This document shows, in pieces, positions 46,427 through 54,176 of a DNA stretch of 64,000 nucleotides. The position numbers and the translations under genes were made by a program. Under the pieces are notes generated by a model, which was not told the DNA's origin, did not search any database, and worked only from the letters and a program-made list of their open reading frames with translations. The stretch spans positions 5,637-69,636 of the forward strand of contig DBBN01000078.1 of assembly GCA_002292215.1 (NCBI GenBank). Direction: 5' to 3'. Position 1 is the stretch's first letter, and each line of letters starts with the position of its first letter. Source of the stretch: Glaciecola sp. UBA983 (GTDB taxonomy: Bacteria > Pseudomonadota > Gammaproteobacteria > Enterobacterales > Alteromonadaceae).

Positions 46427-47911
46427 ATGGCAAATTATTTTAATACCTTACCTTTACGCGTACAGCTTGATCAACTTGGTCAATGCCGTTTTATGGACAG
46501 AAGTGAATTCGCAACAGGTTGTGATTTTCTCAAAGGCAAAAAAATTGTCATTGTTGGTTGTGGTGCCCAAGGCCTAAACCAAGGCTTAAACATGCGTGAC
46601 TCAGGCCTAGACGTATCATATGCATTACGTCAAGCGGCTATCGATGAAAAACGTGAATCTTTCCAACGTGCGTCTGATAATGGTTTCGTTGTTGGCACTT
46701 ACCAGGACTTAATTCCTACTGCTGATATCGTGTATAACCTTACCCCTGATAAGCAACATGCATCAGTTGTTGAAGCTGTTATGCCATTAATGAAGCAAAA
46801 CGCAACATTATCTTATTCTCACGGTTTTAATATCGTTGAAGAAGGGCAACAGATTCGTGAAGACATTACGGTTGTCATGTGTGCACCAAAATGCCCAGGT
46901 ACTGAAGTCCGTGAAGAATACAAACGTGGTTTTGGTGTCCCTACCTTAATTGCTGTTCACCCTGAAAATGATCCATTAGACCAAGGTTGGGATATTGCTA
47001 AAGCATTAGCATCTGCAACCGGTGGTGATCGTGCAGGTGTGCTTGAATCATCTTTTGTTGCTGAAGTTAAGTCTGACTTAATGGGTGAGCAAACTATCCT
47101 ATGTGGTATGCAACAAACTATGGCCATCCTTGCTTATGATAAAATGGTCGCAGACGGTGTTGATCCAGCATACGCCGGCGCATTGATTCAATACGGCCTA
47201 GAAGCGATCACTGAAGCACTTAAGATCGGTGGTGTTACGAACATGATGGATCGTTTATCTAATCCAGGCAAAATTAAAGCTTATGACCTATCGGTTGAAT
47301 TGACTGAGTTGCTACGTCCTTTATTCGAAAAACATCAAGATGACATCATCAGCGGTGAATTCTCTAGAACAATGATGATCGATTGGAGCAACGATGATGC
47401 AAACTTATTAAAGTGGCGTGAAGAAACGCGTTCATCTGGTTTTGAAAATGCCCCAGTATACGAAGGTACCATTGACGACCAAGAGTTTTTCGATAAAGGT
47501 ATACTCTTAGTTGCGGCAATTAAAGCCGGTGTTGAACTTGCGTTCGATGTCATGGTTGAAGCTGGAATTTTACCAGAGTCAGCATATTATGAGTCACTTC
47601 ATGAGACACCATTAATTTCAAACACGATTGCACGTAAGCGTTTATATGAAATGAACGTTGTTATTTCTGATACTGCTGAATACGGTAACTACTTATTCGC
47701 TCATGCAGCAATTCCATTAATTGCTGAACACATTATGCCTAAAATGACGAGTGAATACATTGGTGGTGGATTAACGAATGCTTCAAATGCCGTTGATAAC
47801 ATGCGTTTAGTTGAAGTGAACAAAGCGATCCGTGAGCACGGTGTTGAGTGGGTTGGTGAAGAATTGCGTGGGTATATGACTGACATGCAAGCAATTATCG
47901 AAACCAACTAA
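46427..47911 (+). CDS. ilvC: Ketol-acid reductoisomerase IlvC (class II)
   Basis: A 494-residue long-form (class II) reductoisomerase. It converts acetolactate to 2,3-dihydroxyisovalerate and acetohydroxybutyrate to the isoleucine precursor, using NADPH and Mg. The Rossmann motif is [14 protein letters not shown], followed by [44 protein letters not shown] and CYSA-like [11 protein letters not shown] equivalents (here [13 protein letters not shown]). ATG 46427 is chosen over TTG 46406 because it gives [11 protein letters not shown], the enterobacterial start. IlvY should activate it. A strong terminator follows at 47989. Confidence 0.97.
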   Translation: MANYFNTLPLRVQLDQLGQCRFMDRSEFATGCDFLKGKKIVIVGCGAQGLNQGLNMRDSGLDVSYALRQAAIDEKRESFQRASDNGFVVGTYQDLIPTADIVYNLTPDKQHASVVEAVMPLMKQNATLSYSHGFNIVEEGQQIREDITVVMCAPKCPGTEVREEYKRGFGVPTLIAVHPENDPLDQGWDIAKALASATGGDRAGVLESSFVAEVKSDLMGEQTILCGMQQTMAILAYDKMVADGVDPAYAGALIQYGLEAITEALKIGGVTNMMDRLSNPGKIKAYDLSVELTELLRPLFEKHQDDIISGEFSRTMMIDWSNDDANLLKWREETRSSGFENAPVYEGTIDDQEFFDKGILLVAAIKAGVELAFDVMVEAGILPESAYYESLHETPLISNTIARKRLYEMNVVISDTAEYGNYLFAHAAIPLIAEHIMPKMTSEYIGGGLTNASNAVDNMRLVEVNKAIREHGVEWVGEELRGYMTDMQAIIETN

Positions 47912-47988
47912 AACAGATTATATCGCGTTGTGCTAGCACAACGAGATGACCTTCTGTCGTTAGGTGCTTTACTTTAAAGCCCTTTTGC

Positions 47989-48013
47989 CCGGCCAATTTG
48001 GCCGGGTTTTTTC
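47989..48013 (+). terminator. Rho-independent terminator of ilvC
   Basis: CCCGGCCAA-T-TTGGCCGGG forms a GC-rich stem, followed by six T, 78 bases after the ilvC stop. Confidence 0.95.
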
Positions 48014-48279
48014 GTTTTAGCCCTTTGTTTTATCTGGGTGAACATTACTCTCCGACTCCATAATACGAGTGTTGCCAATTTGCAACGCTGCTATAACGTT
48101 ACTTACCCCCAAAAATACGCAATTTTGTAAGTTAATAACGACACTTTAGGTTAGAGATCACTGAATATCTAGCTTAGCCCCCCCGTAAATCCCATCAATA
48201 TAAACTGTGTCGCTAAATAGCAACACCATGAAGTAACCGTTGAAAATAACCTGTTGATTTTATTGCATAAAATATATGG

Positions 48280-48299
48280 CATATAAAGTGCATTATATG
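48280..48299. promoter_or_regulatory. Palindromic operator-like dyad upstream of the orphan gene
   Basis: CATATAA-AGTGCA-TTATATG is a perfect 7-base inverted repeat around a 6-base centre. It could be a repressor or activator site overlapping the promoter, which I could not locate with certainty. Confidence 0.4.
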
Positions 48300-48336
48300 T
48301 TTTGAGTTGAGTAAAGTGTGGTACTAGTACCCTTGT

Positions 48337-48377
48337 AACCTGCTTGAAGCAACAGTTAATTCAGCTTAAAGCAGGTT
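48337..48377 (+). promoter_or_regulatory. Long hairpin in the leader of the orphan gene
   Basis: AACCTGCTT (48337-48345) pairs with AAGCAGGTT (48369-48377). After one G-A mismatch, AAGC (48347-48350) pairs with GCTT (48364-48367), leaving a 13-base loop. It is about 63 bases before the start codon. No T tract follows, so it is not an obvious terminator. An RNA control element or stabiliser is possible. Confidence 0.5.
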
Positions 48378-48440
48378 AACGCTTTTAACAGTACTTTCTC
48401 TATTCCACTAACTCAATCCATTTTTTAAAGGAATGTACAT

Positions 48441-48782
48441 ATGAACACAAATGAAATTTCACGCTATACCCGGATCGGAGAATGGGTTTTTGAAGTCAAA
48501 ATGGTACGTGCTTTAAAAGTACAAAATTATGGTGACCCATACACATCATGTGCTTCCATGACAATCAATGGTAGTGATCTGTATATTGATTCACAAATGA
48601 CTCGTGACGGCGATGATTTCAATAGAAAAGACTTTTTAACCTTTTATAAATTTTGCCAAAAAATGGAAGTTCAACACGCTTGTTATGACAAAATCAAAAA
48701 TGGTGATCGTAGCCCTCGTAAAATTGAGATCATTCAAAGCAGCCAAGTTAAGCCGGTTGTTCAATTAGGAAAAGTTTCTTAG
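48441..48782 (+). CDS. Conserved-looking orphan protein, unknown function
   Basis: A 113-residue soluble protein that I do not recognise. It is mixed polar/aromatic, with RYTRIGEWVFEVKMVRALKVQNYGDPYTSCASMTINGSDLYIDSQMTRDGDDFNRKDF forming a likely beta-rich region and YKFCQKMEVQHACYDKIKNGDRSPRKIEII after it. There are three cysteines, no signal peptide and no membrane segment. AAAGGA stands at ideal distance from ATG 48441, so translation is likely. It stands alone behind a folded 0.4-kb leader and converges on the Bcr/CflA pump gene, which suggests individual regulation. Confidence 0.75.
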   Translation: MNTNEISRYTRIGEWVFEVKMVRALKVQNYGDPYTSCASMTINGSDLYIDSQMTRDGDDFNRKDFLTFYKFCQKMEVQHACYDKIKNGDRSPRKIEIIQSSQVKPVVQLGKVS

Positions 48783-48808
48783 TCTACGCCCCAAAAATAA
48801 ATGCGTAT

Positions 48809-50056
48809 TTAGATATTAGAGGGTGTTATGGATTTTGCTGACTTACCCGCAAATTGAAATAACATCAAACTCACCACACCAAAAAAACTAAATCCAATAA
48901 TAATTGGCGTGATTGTTCCGTTTAAGTAACTATCGATAAATAGTGCAATAGGCACCGCAATAGCGGAACTAATCGCACCTATTAACGCCGCGCCTATACC
49001 GGCGACTTGTCCAAGCGGTTGCATCGCAAGTGAATTCATGTTGCCAAATAAAATTCCAACAAAAAAGAAATCAACAAATAATCCGCCAATGAACATGCCA
49101 ACAGGAGGTAATCCAGAATAATATAAAGTCATTATTAATAATCCAAAGGACGTTAATATGTGTCCATGTAAGGCAATATGACACAAACGTAACATGCCAA
49201 ATTTTTCGACCAATTGTGAATTAATAAAAGAGGCAACCCCAATAGAGAAAGCTAATGTCGCAAAGATATAAGGGAACCATTCACCCATATTATACATTTC
49301 TTGAAAAACGGTTTGTGAGGCGCTAATGTACGCCAAAAATCCACCAAAAATACAACCCGTCAACACGATATACGCCATAACTTGACGATGCGTTAAAATA
49401 TACAGCGCAGACTCACGGGTTTGCGATAACGAAAAAGGCTGACGTACATCTTTAGTTAATGTTTCGGGTTGGCGCAGCATAAACCAGATGCCAGTCAAAG
49501 CACCCATCACTAAAAATCCAACTAAAATATACCACCAACCGGCAAATTGCATGATCAGCTGCCCGATAACCGGTGCCAACATAGGCACTAATACAAACAC
49601 CATCATGATAAATGACATGACTTTTGCCATCTGATCACCCACATAGATATCTCTGATAATGGCCATCGCGGAGATCCGCGGTCCTGACACGCCAAATGCC
49701 TGTACGAATCGACCAAACAGCATCATTTCCATATTCGTTGCTAGCATGCAGATTATTGTGCCAATACTAAAAATGGCGAGCCCTAATAAGATACTAGCGC
49801 GACGACCTTTGGAATCGGCAAATGGACCAAAAAAGAGCTGACCAAATGCCATACCCACAAAGAAAATACTCACTAAAAAATGATTTTGTTGTGAGCCACT
49901 ACTATTTAGTTCATCACCAATAATCGATAACGCCGGCAAAATTGCATCAATGCACAATGCCACCAACGAGGTTAGCATTGCCATCAAGGCGATAAATTCA
50001 ACCATAGGTAAAGTCGGTTTTGCATGAACGGTGTAGTCGTCAGTAGGTAAAGTCAT
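48809..50056 (-). CDS. Bcr/CflA family drug-resistance MFS transporter
   Basis: A 415-residue, 12-helix MFS exporter. The opening helix with DAILPALSIIGDELN, the loop GPFADSKGRRASILLGLAIF (motif A), RFVQAFGVSGPRISAMAIIRDIY and MSFIMMVFVLVPMLAPVIGQLI (motif C, antiporter) identify the DHA1 Bcr/CflA group. Known members export bicyclomycin, chloramphenicol or cysteine; the substrate here is unknown. It is a single leftward gene, 53 bases upstream of which carbonic anhydrase ends. Confidence 0.87.
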   Translation of the reverse strand: MTLPTDDYTVHAKPTLPMVEFIALMAMLTSLVALCIDAILPALSIIGDELNSSGSQQNHFLVSIFFVGMAFGQLFFGPFADSKGRRASILLGLAIFSIGTIICMLATNMEMMLFGRFVQAFGVSGPRISAMAIIRDIYVGDQMAKVMSFIMMVFVLVPMLAPVIGQLIMQFAGWWYILVGFLVMGALTGIWFMLRQPETLTKDVRQPFSLSQTRESALYILTHRQVMAYIVLTGCIFGGFLAYISASQTVFQEMYNMGEWFPYIFATLAFSIGVASFINSQLVEKFGMLRLCHIALHGHILTSFGLLIMTLYYSGLPPVGMFIGGLFVDFFFVGILFGNMNSLAMQPLGQVAGIGAALIGAISSAIAVPIALFIDSYLNGTITPIIIGFSFFGVVSLMLFQFAGKSAKSITPSNI

Positions 50057-50109
50057 AATTTTCTATTTTGATTGAGTTTGGCCGCGCAAGGATACGCAGT
50101 TGTCTGCAC

Positions 50110-50688
50110 TTAGGCTAGGTCTTTGATCTTGCCATTACGTAAACTATAGATCCAACTGTGTACTTTTAAATCTTGCCCTCGAGCGAGTGCATCTTTGACA
50201 ATCGACGACTTGGAGACATTATCAGCTTGTGTGAGAACATTGAGTTCACATAAGCGAGCAGCTTTGGCTTCACCGACCAAACCACCTAATTCATCATCGT
50301 GAAATGCAGCAATATCCTTAATATGCCCTAACCAGTTATCTATCAAGCCCAGAGGCTCATTCGTCAAAGCTGCATCAATGCCACCACAGCCATAATGACC
50401 ACACACTATCACATGTTTTACCTTAAGCACGTCCACCGCATATTGTAATACCGACAAGCAGTTAAAATCAGTATGCACCACTAAATTAGCCACATTGCGA
50501 TGAACAAAAATATCACCGGGCAATAAATCTACAATTTGATTGGCTGGGACGCGTGAATCAGAACACCCAATCCATAAATAAATAGGCGATTGCTGTTGGG
50601 ATAAGGTATCAAAAAACTCAGGATCACGCGCCATCGTCTCATCGGCCCATTTGATATTGTTATCCAGTAAACGTTTTATCTCTGGCAT
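50110..50688 (-). CDS. can: Beta-class carbonic anhydrase
   Basis: A 192-residue beta-carbonic anhydrase interconverting CO2 and bicarbonate. The zinc ligands lie in CSDSRVP (Cys and the Asp/Arg dyad) and HYGCGG (His and Cys), with HRNVANLVVHTDFNCLSVLQYAVDVL between them. ATG 50688 is chosen because AAAGGA is then 8 bases away; ATG 50694 lies almost on top of it. Compared with E. coli Can the C terminus is shorter by about 25 residues, ending LKVHSWIYSLRNGKIKDLA. It is followed by the pump gene and preceded by the EamA gene in the same direction. Confidence 0.93.
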   Translation of the reverse strand: MPEIKRLLDNNIKWADETMARDPEFFDTLSQQQSPIYLWIGCSDSRVPANQIVDLLPGDIFVHRNVANLVVHTDFNCLSVLQYAVDVLKVKHVIVCGHYGCGGIDAALTNEPLGLIDNWLGHIKDIAAFHDDELGGLVGEAKAARLCELNVLTQADNVSKSSIVKDALARGQDLKVHSWIYSLRNGKIKDLA

Positions 50689-50709
50689 TGTCATTTCCTT
50701 TTATTATTT

Positions 50710-51612
50710 TTATTTAGTAGCAAATATTGGACTAATGCGCTGCAACGGCAGTTTGCCCATCGCGCACGCATTACCCAATAAAATCAACAATACCCCAACC
50801 GCAGATAGCATTGACCATTGATAATCTTCAAATATCGTAGATACGATAAGTGCAACAAGCGGATAAATTAGCACCACATACGCCGCCCGATCAGACCCCA
50901 TTTGTTGGACTAATTTCATGTAACAACCAAACGCAATGACTGAGCCAAAGACGGCTAAATAACATAACGCGATATAAAATGAAGGAGCAGAAGGTAAGAC
51001 TAGCGGAGTTTGCGTTACGAGCAAGCCCAGTCCGATTAATCCGCTACCGTATAGCATAGTATAAAAGTTAAAACTGACCACAGGTACTGTTTCGAGGGTC
51101 TTTTCGGATACAATATTGCCGACTGATGCACTGGTAAACGAACCTAACGCAAACAAGATCCCAAGCATGACATAGCTTTGTTGTTCCATGCCTTTGAGCT
51201 CTGGAACAAAAATCGCTGCAATGCCAACAAAGCCTAAAGTTGCGCCAACCAGGACATCAAAGCGAATCGGCTTACCAAGCAAGACACGCCGTAAAACCAC
51301 ATTAAAATACACGACACTAGAACTCATCAATGCCAATAAAGCACTGACGATGTGCTGCTGTGCCGCATACAAAAATGTATAATCCAAAGCATATAAAAAC
51401 AAACCACCAGCAAGAAATGCCCGATGGATACGCCATGAAAATTTTAGTGGATAGCCTTTAAATAGGACAATCAAACCTAAACATACGGCAGCGATAAAAA
51501 AGCGAATGCCAACAGAATAGGTCGGATTAATAACATCCAGTTGAAAGTTGATAGCAAACCACGTCGTTCCCCAGATCAGGGTGCATAGGACAAAATAAAC
51601 AGCATTAGGCAT
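50710..51612 (-). CDS. EamA/DMT family transporter
   Basis: A 300-residue membrane protein with ten helices in two EamA repeats (IWGTTWFAINFQLDVINPTYSVGIRFFIAA and FGSVIAFGCYMKLVQQMGSDRAAYVVLIYPLVALIVSTIFE). The family exports or imports small metabolites such as amino acids. ATG 51612 is one base after the proA stop, so it is probably translated with proB-proA. A role in proline or amino-acid efflux would fit that position but is inference. ATG 51648 inside proA is less likely. Confidence 0.87.
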   Translation of the reverse strand: MPNAVYFVLCTLIWGTTWFAINFQLDVINPTYSVGIRFFIAAVCLGLIVLFKGYPLKFSWRIHRAFLAGGLFLYALDYTFLYAAQQHIVSALLALMSSSVVYFNVVLRRVLLGKPIRFDVLVGATLGFVGIAAIFVPELKGMEQQSYVMLGILFALGSFTSASVGNIVSEKTLETVPVVSFNFYTMLYGSGLIGLGLLVTQTPLVLPSAPSFYIALCYLAVFGSVIAFGCYMKLVQQMGSDRAAYVVLIYPLVALIVSTIFEDYQWSMLSAVGVLLILLGNACAMGKLPLQRISPIFATK

Positions 51613-51613
51613 C

Positions 51614-52873
51614 TTAAGTTCTGATCTGCCCGTCACCGAACACAACAAATTTTTGCGTGGTTAACGACTGTGCTCCCATAGGCCCATAAGCATGCAGTTT
51701 AGATGTTGAAATGCCAATCTCCGCGCCTAATCCTAATTCACCGCCATCAGAAAAACGAGATGATGCATTGACCATAACCACCGCAGAATTAATCTGTTGC
51801 AAAAAAGCTTGTTGATGGGCTTTGTCTTCAGAAACGATTACCTCAGTATGCCCTGAATTATACGCTTGAATATGTGCCACGCCAGCATCAAAATTATCAA
51901 CTACGCGCACAGCTATTTCCATCGCTAAGTATTCTGCTGCCCAATCGGCATCTGTAGCAAGTTGCACATCAGGTAAATCAGCAAAATACGGTAAGCTTTC
52001 GGGACACGCATGAACCTTAACTTGGTGCTGTGCAAACATCAAGGCAATGCGCGGTAACAATGTTGCCGCAACTGCATGGTGAATCAACACGGTTTCTAAT
52101 GAGTTACACACACTCGTGCGCTGAGTTTTGCCATTTTCTAAAATCGCGATAGCTTTATCAGCATCCGCAAATTCATCGATGTACAGATGACACACCCCTT
52201 TAAAGTGTTGGATGACTGGGATTTGGCTATGCGTTGATACAAAACGGATCAAGCCTTCGCCACCACGAGGAATGATTAAATCAATGGATTCATGCAACGT
52301 TAGCATCGTGTTCATAATCGCACGATCAGGATCAGGTATCACCGTCACCGCAGCACGATCAATCCCATTTGCATCGAACACTTCGTGCAGACATTGTGCT
52401 AACGCCATGTTGGAATGTAAGGCTTCTTTGCCGCCACGCAAAATAACCGCATTGCCCGCTTTAAAGCACAACGCCGCAGCATCGATGGTCACATTCGGTC
52501 GGGATTCATAAATCATCCCGATAACACCCAAAGGAATACGCATTTGCCCGACTTGTATGCCACTTGGCATGGTTTGCAATTCACTGATCGCACCCACGAC
52601 TTCAGGCTGAGCCGCAATTTGCTCCACCGCAACCGCAATCGCTTCGATACGATCAGCATCGAGCATTAAACGATCTTGCATCGCTGCATCCATATTTTCG
52701 GCCTGTGCATTTGCTAAATCTTGTGCATTAGCTATCATAATCGTTGTTGTATTGTTGCGAAGCGAAGTCGCAATATCACGTAATATCCTATTTTTTTTGT
52801 CCGCTGATAAGTTAGCCGTAATTACAGCGGCTTTTTTTGCTTGTTGCGCGGCAGTCGTAATACAAAAAGTCAT
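51614..52873 (-). CDS. proA: Gamma-glutamyl phosphate reductase ProA
   Basis: A 419-residue NADPH-dependent aldehyde-dehydrogenase-fold enzyme making glutamate 5-semialdehyde, the second step of proline synthesis. The catalytic cysteine is in TSVCNSLETVLIH. IYESRPNVTIDAAALCFKAGNAVILRGGKEA and VNASSRFSDGGELGLGAEIGISTSKLHAYGPMG are conserved. It follows proB by 12 bases and the EamA gene by one, giving a leftward proB-proA-EamA operon. Confidence 0.96.
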   Translation of the reverse strand: MTFCITTAAQQAKKAAVITANLSADKKNRILRDIATSLRNNTTTIMIANAQDLANAQAENMDAAMQDRLMLDADRIEAIAVAVEQIAAQPEVVGAISELQTMPSGIQVGQMRIPLGVIGMIYESRPNVTIDAAALCFKAGNAVILRGGKEALHSNMALAQCLHEVFDANGIDRAAVTVIPDPDRAIMNTMLTLHESIDLIIPRGGEGLIRFVSTHSQIPVIQHFKGVCHLYIDEFADADKAIAILENGKTQRTSVCNSLETVLIHHAVAATLLPRIALMFAQHQVKVHACPESLPYFADLPDVQLATDADWAAEYLAMEIAVRVVDNFDAGVAHIQAYNSGHTEVIVSEDKAHQQAFLQQINSAVVMVNASSRFSDGGELGLGAEIGISTSKLHAYGPMGAQSLTTQKFVVFGDGQIRT

Positions 52874-52885
52874 GTTATTTCTCTT

Positions 52886-53989
52886 TTATAAAATAATTAA
52901 ATTATCGCGATGGATCACTACATTTGCAGGTGTATACCCTAATATGCGCTCAATTTGGTCGCTATGATGCCCTTTAATATGTTGCATTTCTTGACTGGAA
53001 AACAAGGCAATGCCTTTGCCTATATGCAGATTATCATGCATCACGTCAACGGCATCGCCTGGTTGAAAATCGCCAGAGACACTAACCAACCCGCGCGGTA
53101 ATAATGATGCACCTTGATTCACCAGTGCGTGCGCGGCTCCCGAATCAATATGAACACGTCCTTTACTTTTTAAGGTATGCTTAAGCCACTCTGAACGTGC
53201 AGTGTTACTGGTATCTTGCGCTGTGAATAACGTCCCTTTACAGCGCCCTTCAGCTAAAAACGAAAACACCTCAGGATCTTTGCCATTGACGATCAATGTC
53301 TGGATCCCAGAAGCGGTGCAGCGTTGCGCTGCTTGGATCTTGGTTTGCATACCGCCAGTTCCGACACTACTGCCGGCGCCACCGGCCATGGCTTCAATGT
53401 CAGGGGTGATACGTTCAACTCTATCAATCAGCTTGGCTTGTGGGTTTTTTCGAGGATCGGCATCAAACAAACCGTCAATATCGGAGCAAATAATGCAGGT
53501 ATCGGCTTGCGCCACTAACGCCGTATACGCGGCTAAATTATCATTATCTCCGACCTTAAGTTCGTTAATGGCAACCGTATCATTTTCATTCACAATTGGG
53601 ATGGCATGATGACGGAGCAACTCGCGCAATGTATTTTGGATATTAACGTAACGCTGGCGATCATGCAGATCATCCATCGTTAGTAATATTTGAGCACAAG
53701 GCTGATCAAAAAAACGCGCCCAGTTTTGCATCATTTGCGTTTGCCCAATTGCAGCCATAGCTTGTTTTTCTGCAATTGATGGCGGGTGATTCAATGGCAT
53801 CGAGCTTCGCCCAGCCGCGACGCTGCCCGAAGAAACAATTATGATTTCTTTGCCTTGGGTTAACGCAGTGGTAATAAATTTAGCAATCGCTAACAAATAC
53901 TGAGCAGAGCAACCCGCATTCGCGCCACCTGGAGCAATCAACGAACTACCTACTTTTAAAACGGCACGTTGCCATGAGAATACTTGCAT
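52886..53989 (-). CDS. proB: Glutamate 5-kinase ProB
   Basis: A 367-residue kinase with an amino-acid kinase domain (VLKVGSSLIAPGG, IIVSSGSVAAGR, NENDTVAINELKVGDNDNLAAYTALVAQAD, GTGGMQTKIQAA) and a C-terminal PUA domain (GRVHIDSGAAHALVNQGASLLPRGLVSVSGDFQPGD). It phosphorylates glutamate and is the usual target of proline feedback. ATG 53989, preceded by GAAGAAAA, matches the family start; 54019 would add ten residues. It opens the proline operon and is divergent from the M1 peptidase gene. Confidence 0.95.
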   Translation of the reverse strand: MQVFSWQRAVLKVGSSLIAPGGANAGCSAQYLLAIAKFITTALTQGKEIIIVSSGSVAAGRSSMPLNHPPSIAEKQAMAAIGQTQMMQNWARFFDQPCAQILLTMDDLHDRQRYVNIQNTLRELLRHHAIPIVNENDTVAINELKVGDNDNLAAYTALVAQADTCIICSDIDGLFDADPRKNPQAKLIDRVERITPDIEAMAGGAGSSVGTGGMQTKIQAAQRCTASGIQTLIVNGKDPEVFSFLAEGRCKGTLFTAQDTSNTARSEWLKHTLKSKGRVHIDSGAAHALVNQGASLLPRGLVSVSGDFQPGDAVDVMHDNLHIGKGIALFSSQEMQHIKGHHSDQIERILGYTPANVVIHRDNLIIL

Positions 53990-54176
53990 AATTTTCTTCA
54001 GAAAAGGGTTAATAATCATAAAATTAGATAGTGTAAGAATACGGTATTTACAACAATAAACAACCTAGACCACCCGCTATATTAGGCTATTTTCATTCCT
54101 TTTTTCCCCTTTTTAAAAAATTAGAGTATGATATATGCCTTAAAATTATATCAACCTTACAAATAGGAATCATTAA

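Larger units (their letters stand above)
48014..48440. other. Non-coding stretch between ilvC terminator and the orphan gene
   Basis: No gene is seen in these 427 bases. They hold a 20-base dyad (48280-48299) and a 14-base-stem hairpin (48337-48377), both described separately, and a good ribosome site AAAGGA before the orphan gene. The first ~200 bases show no feature I can name. Confidence 0.6.
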
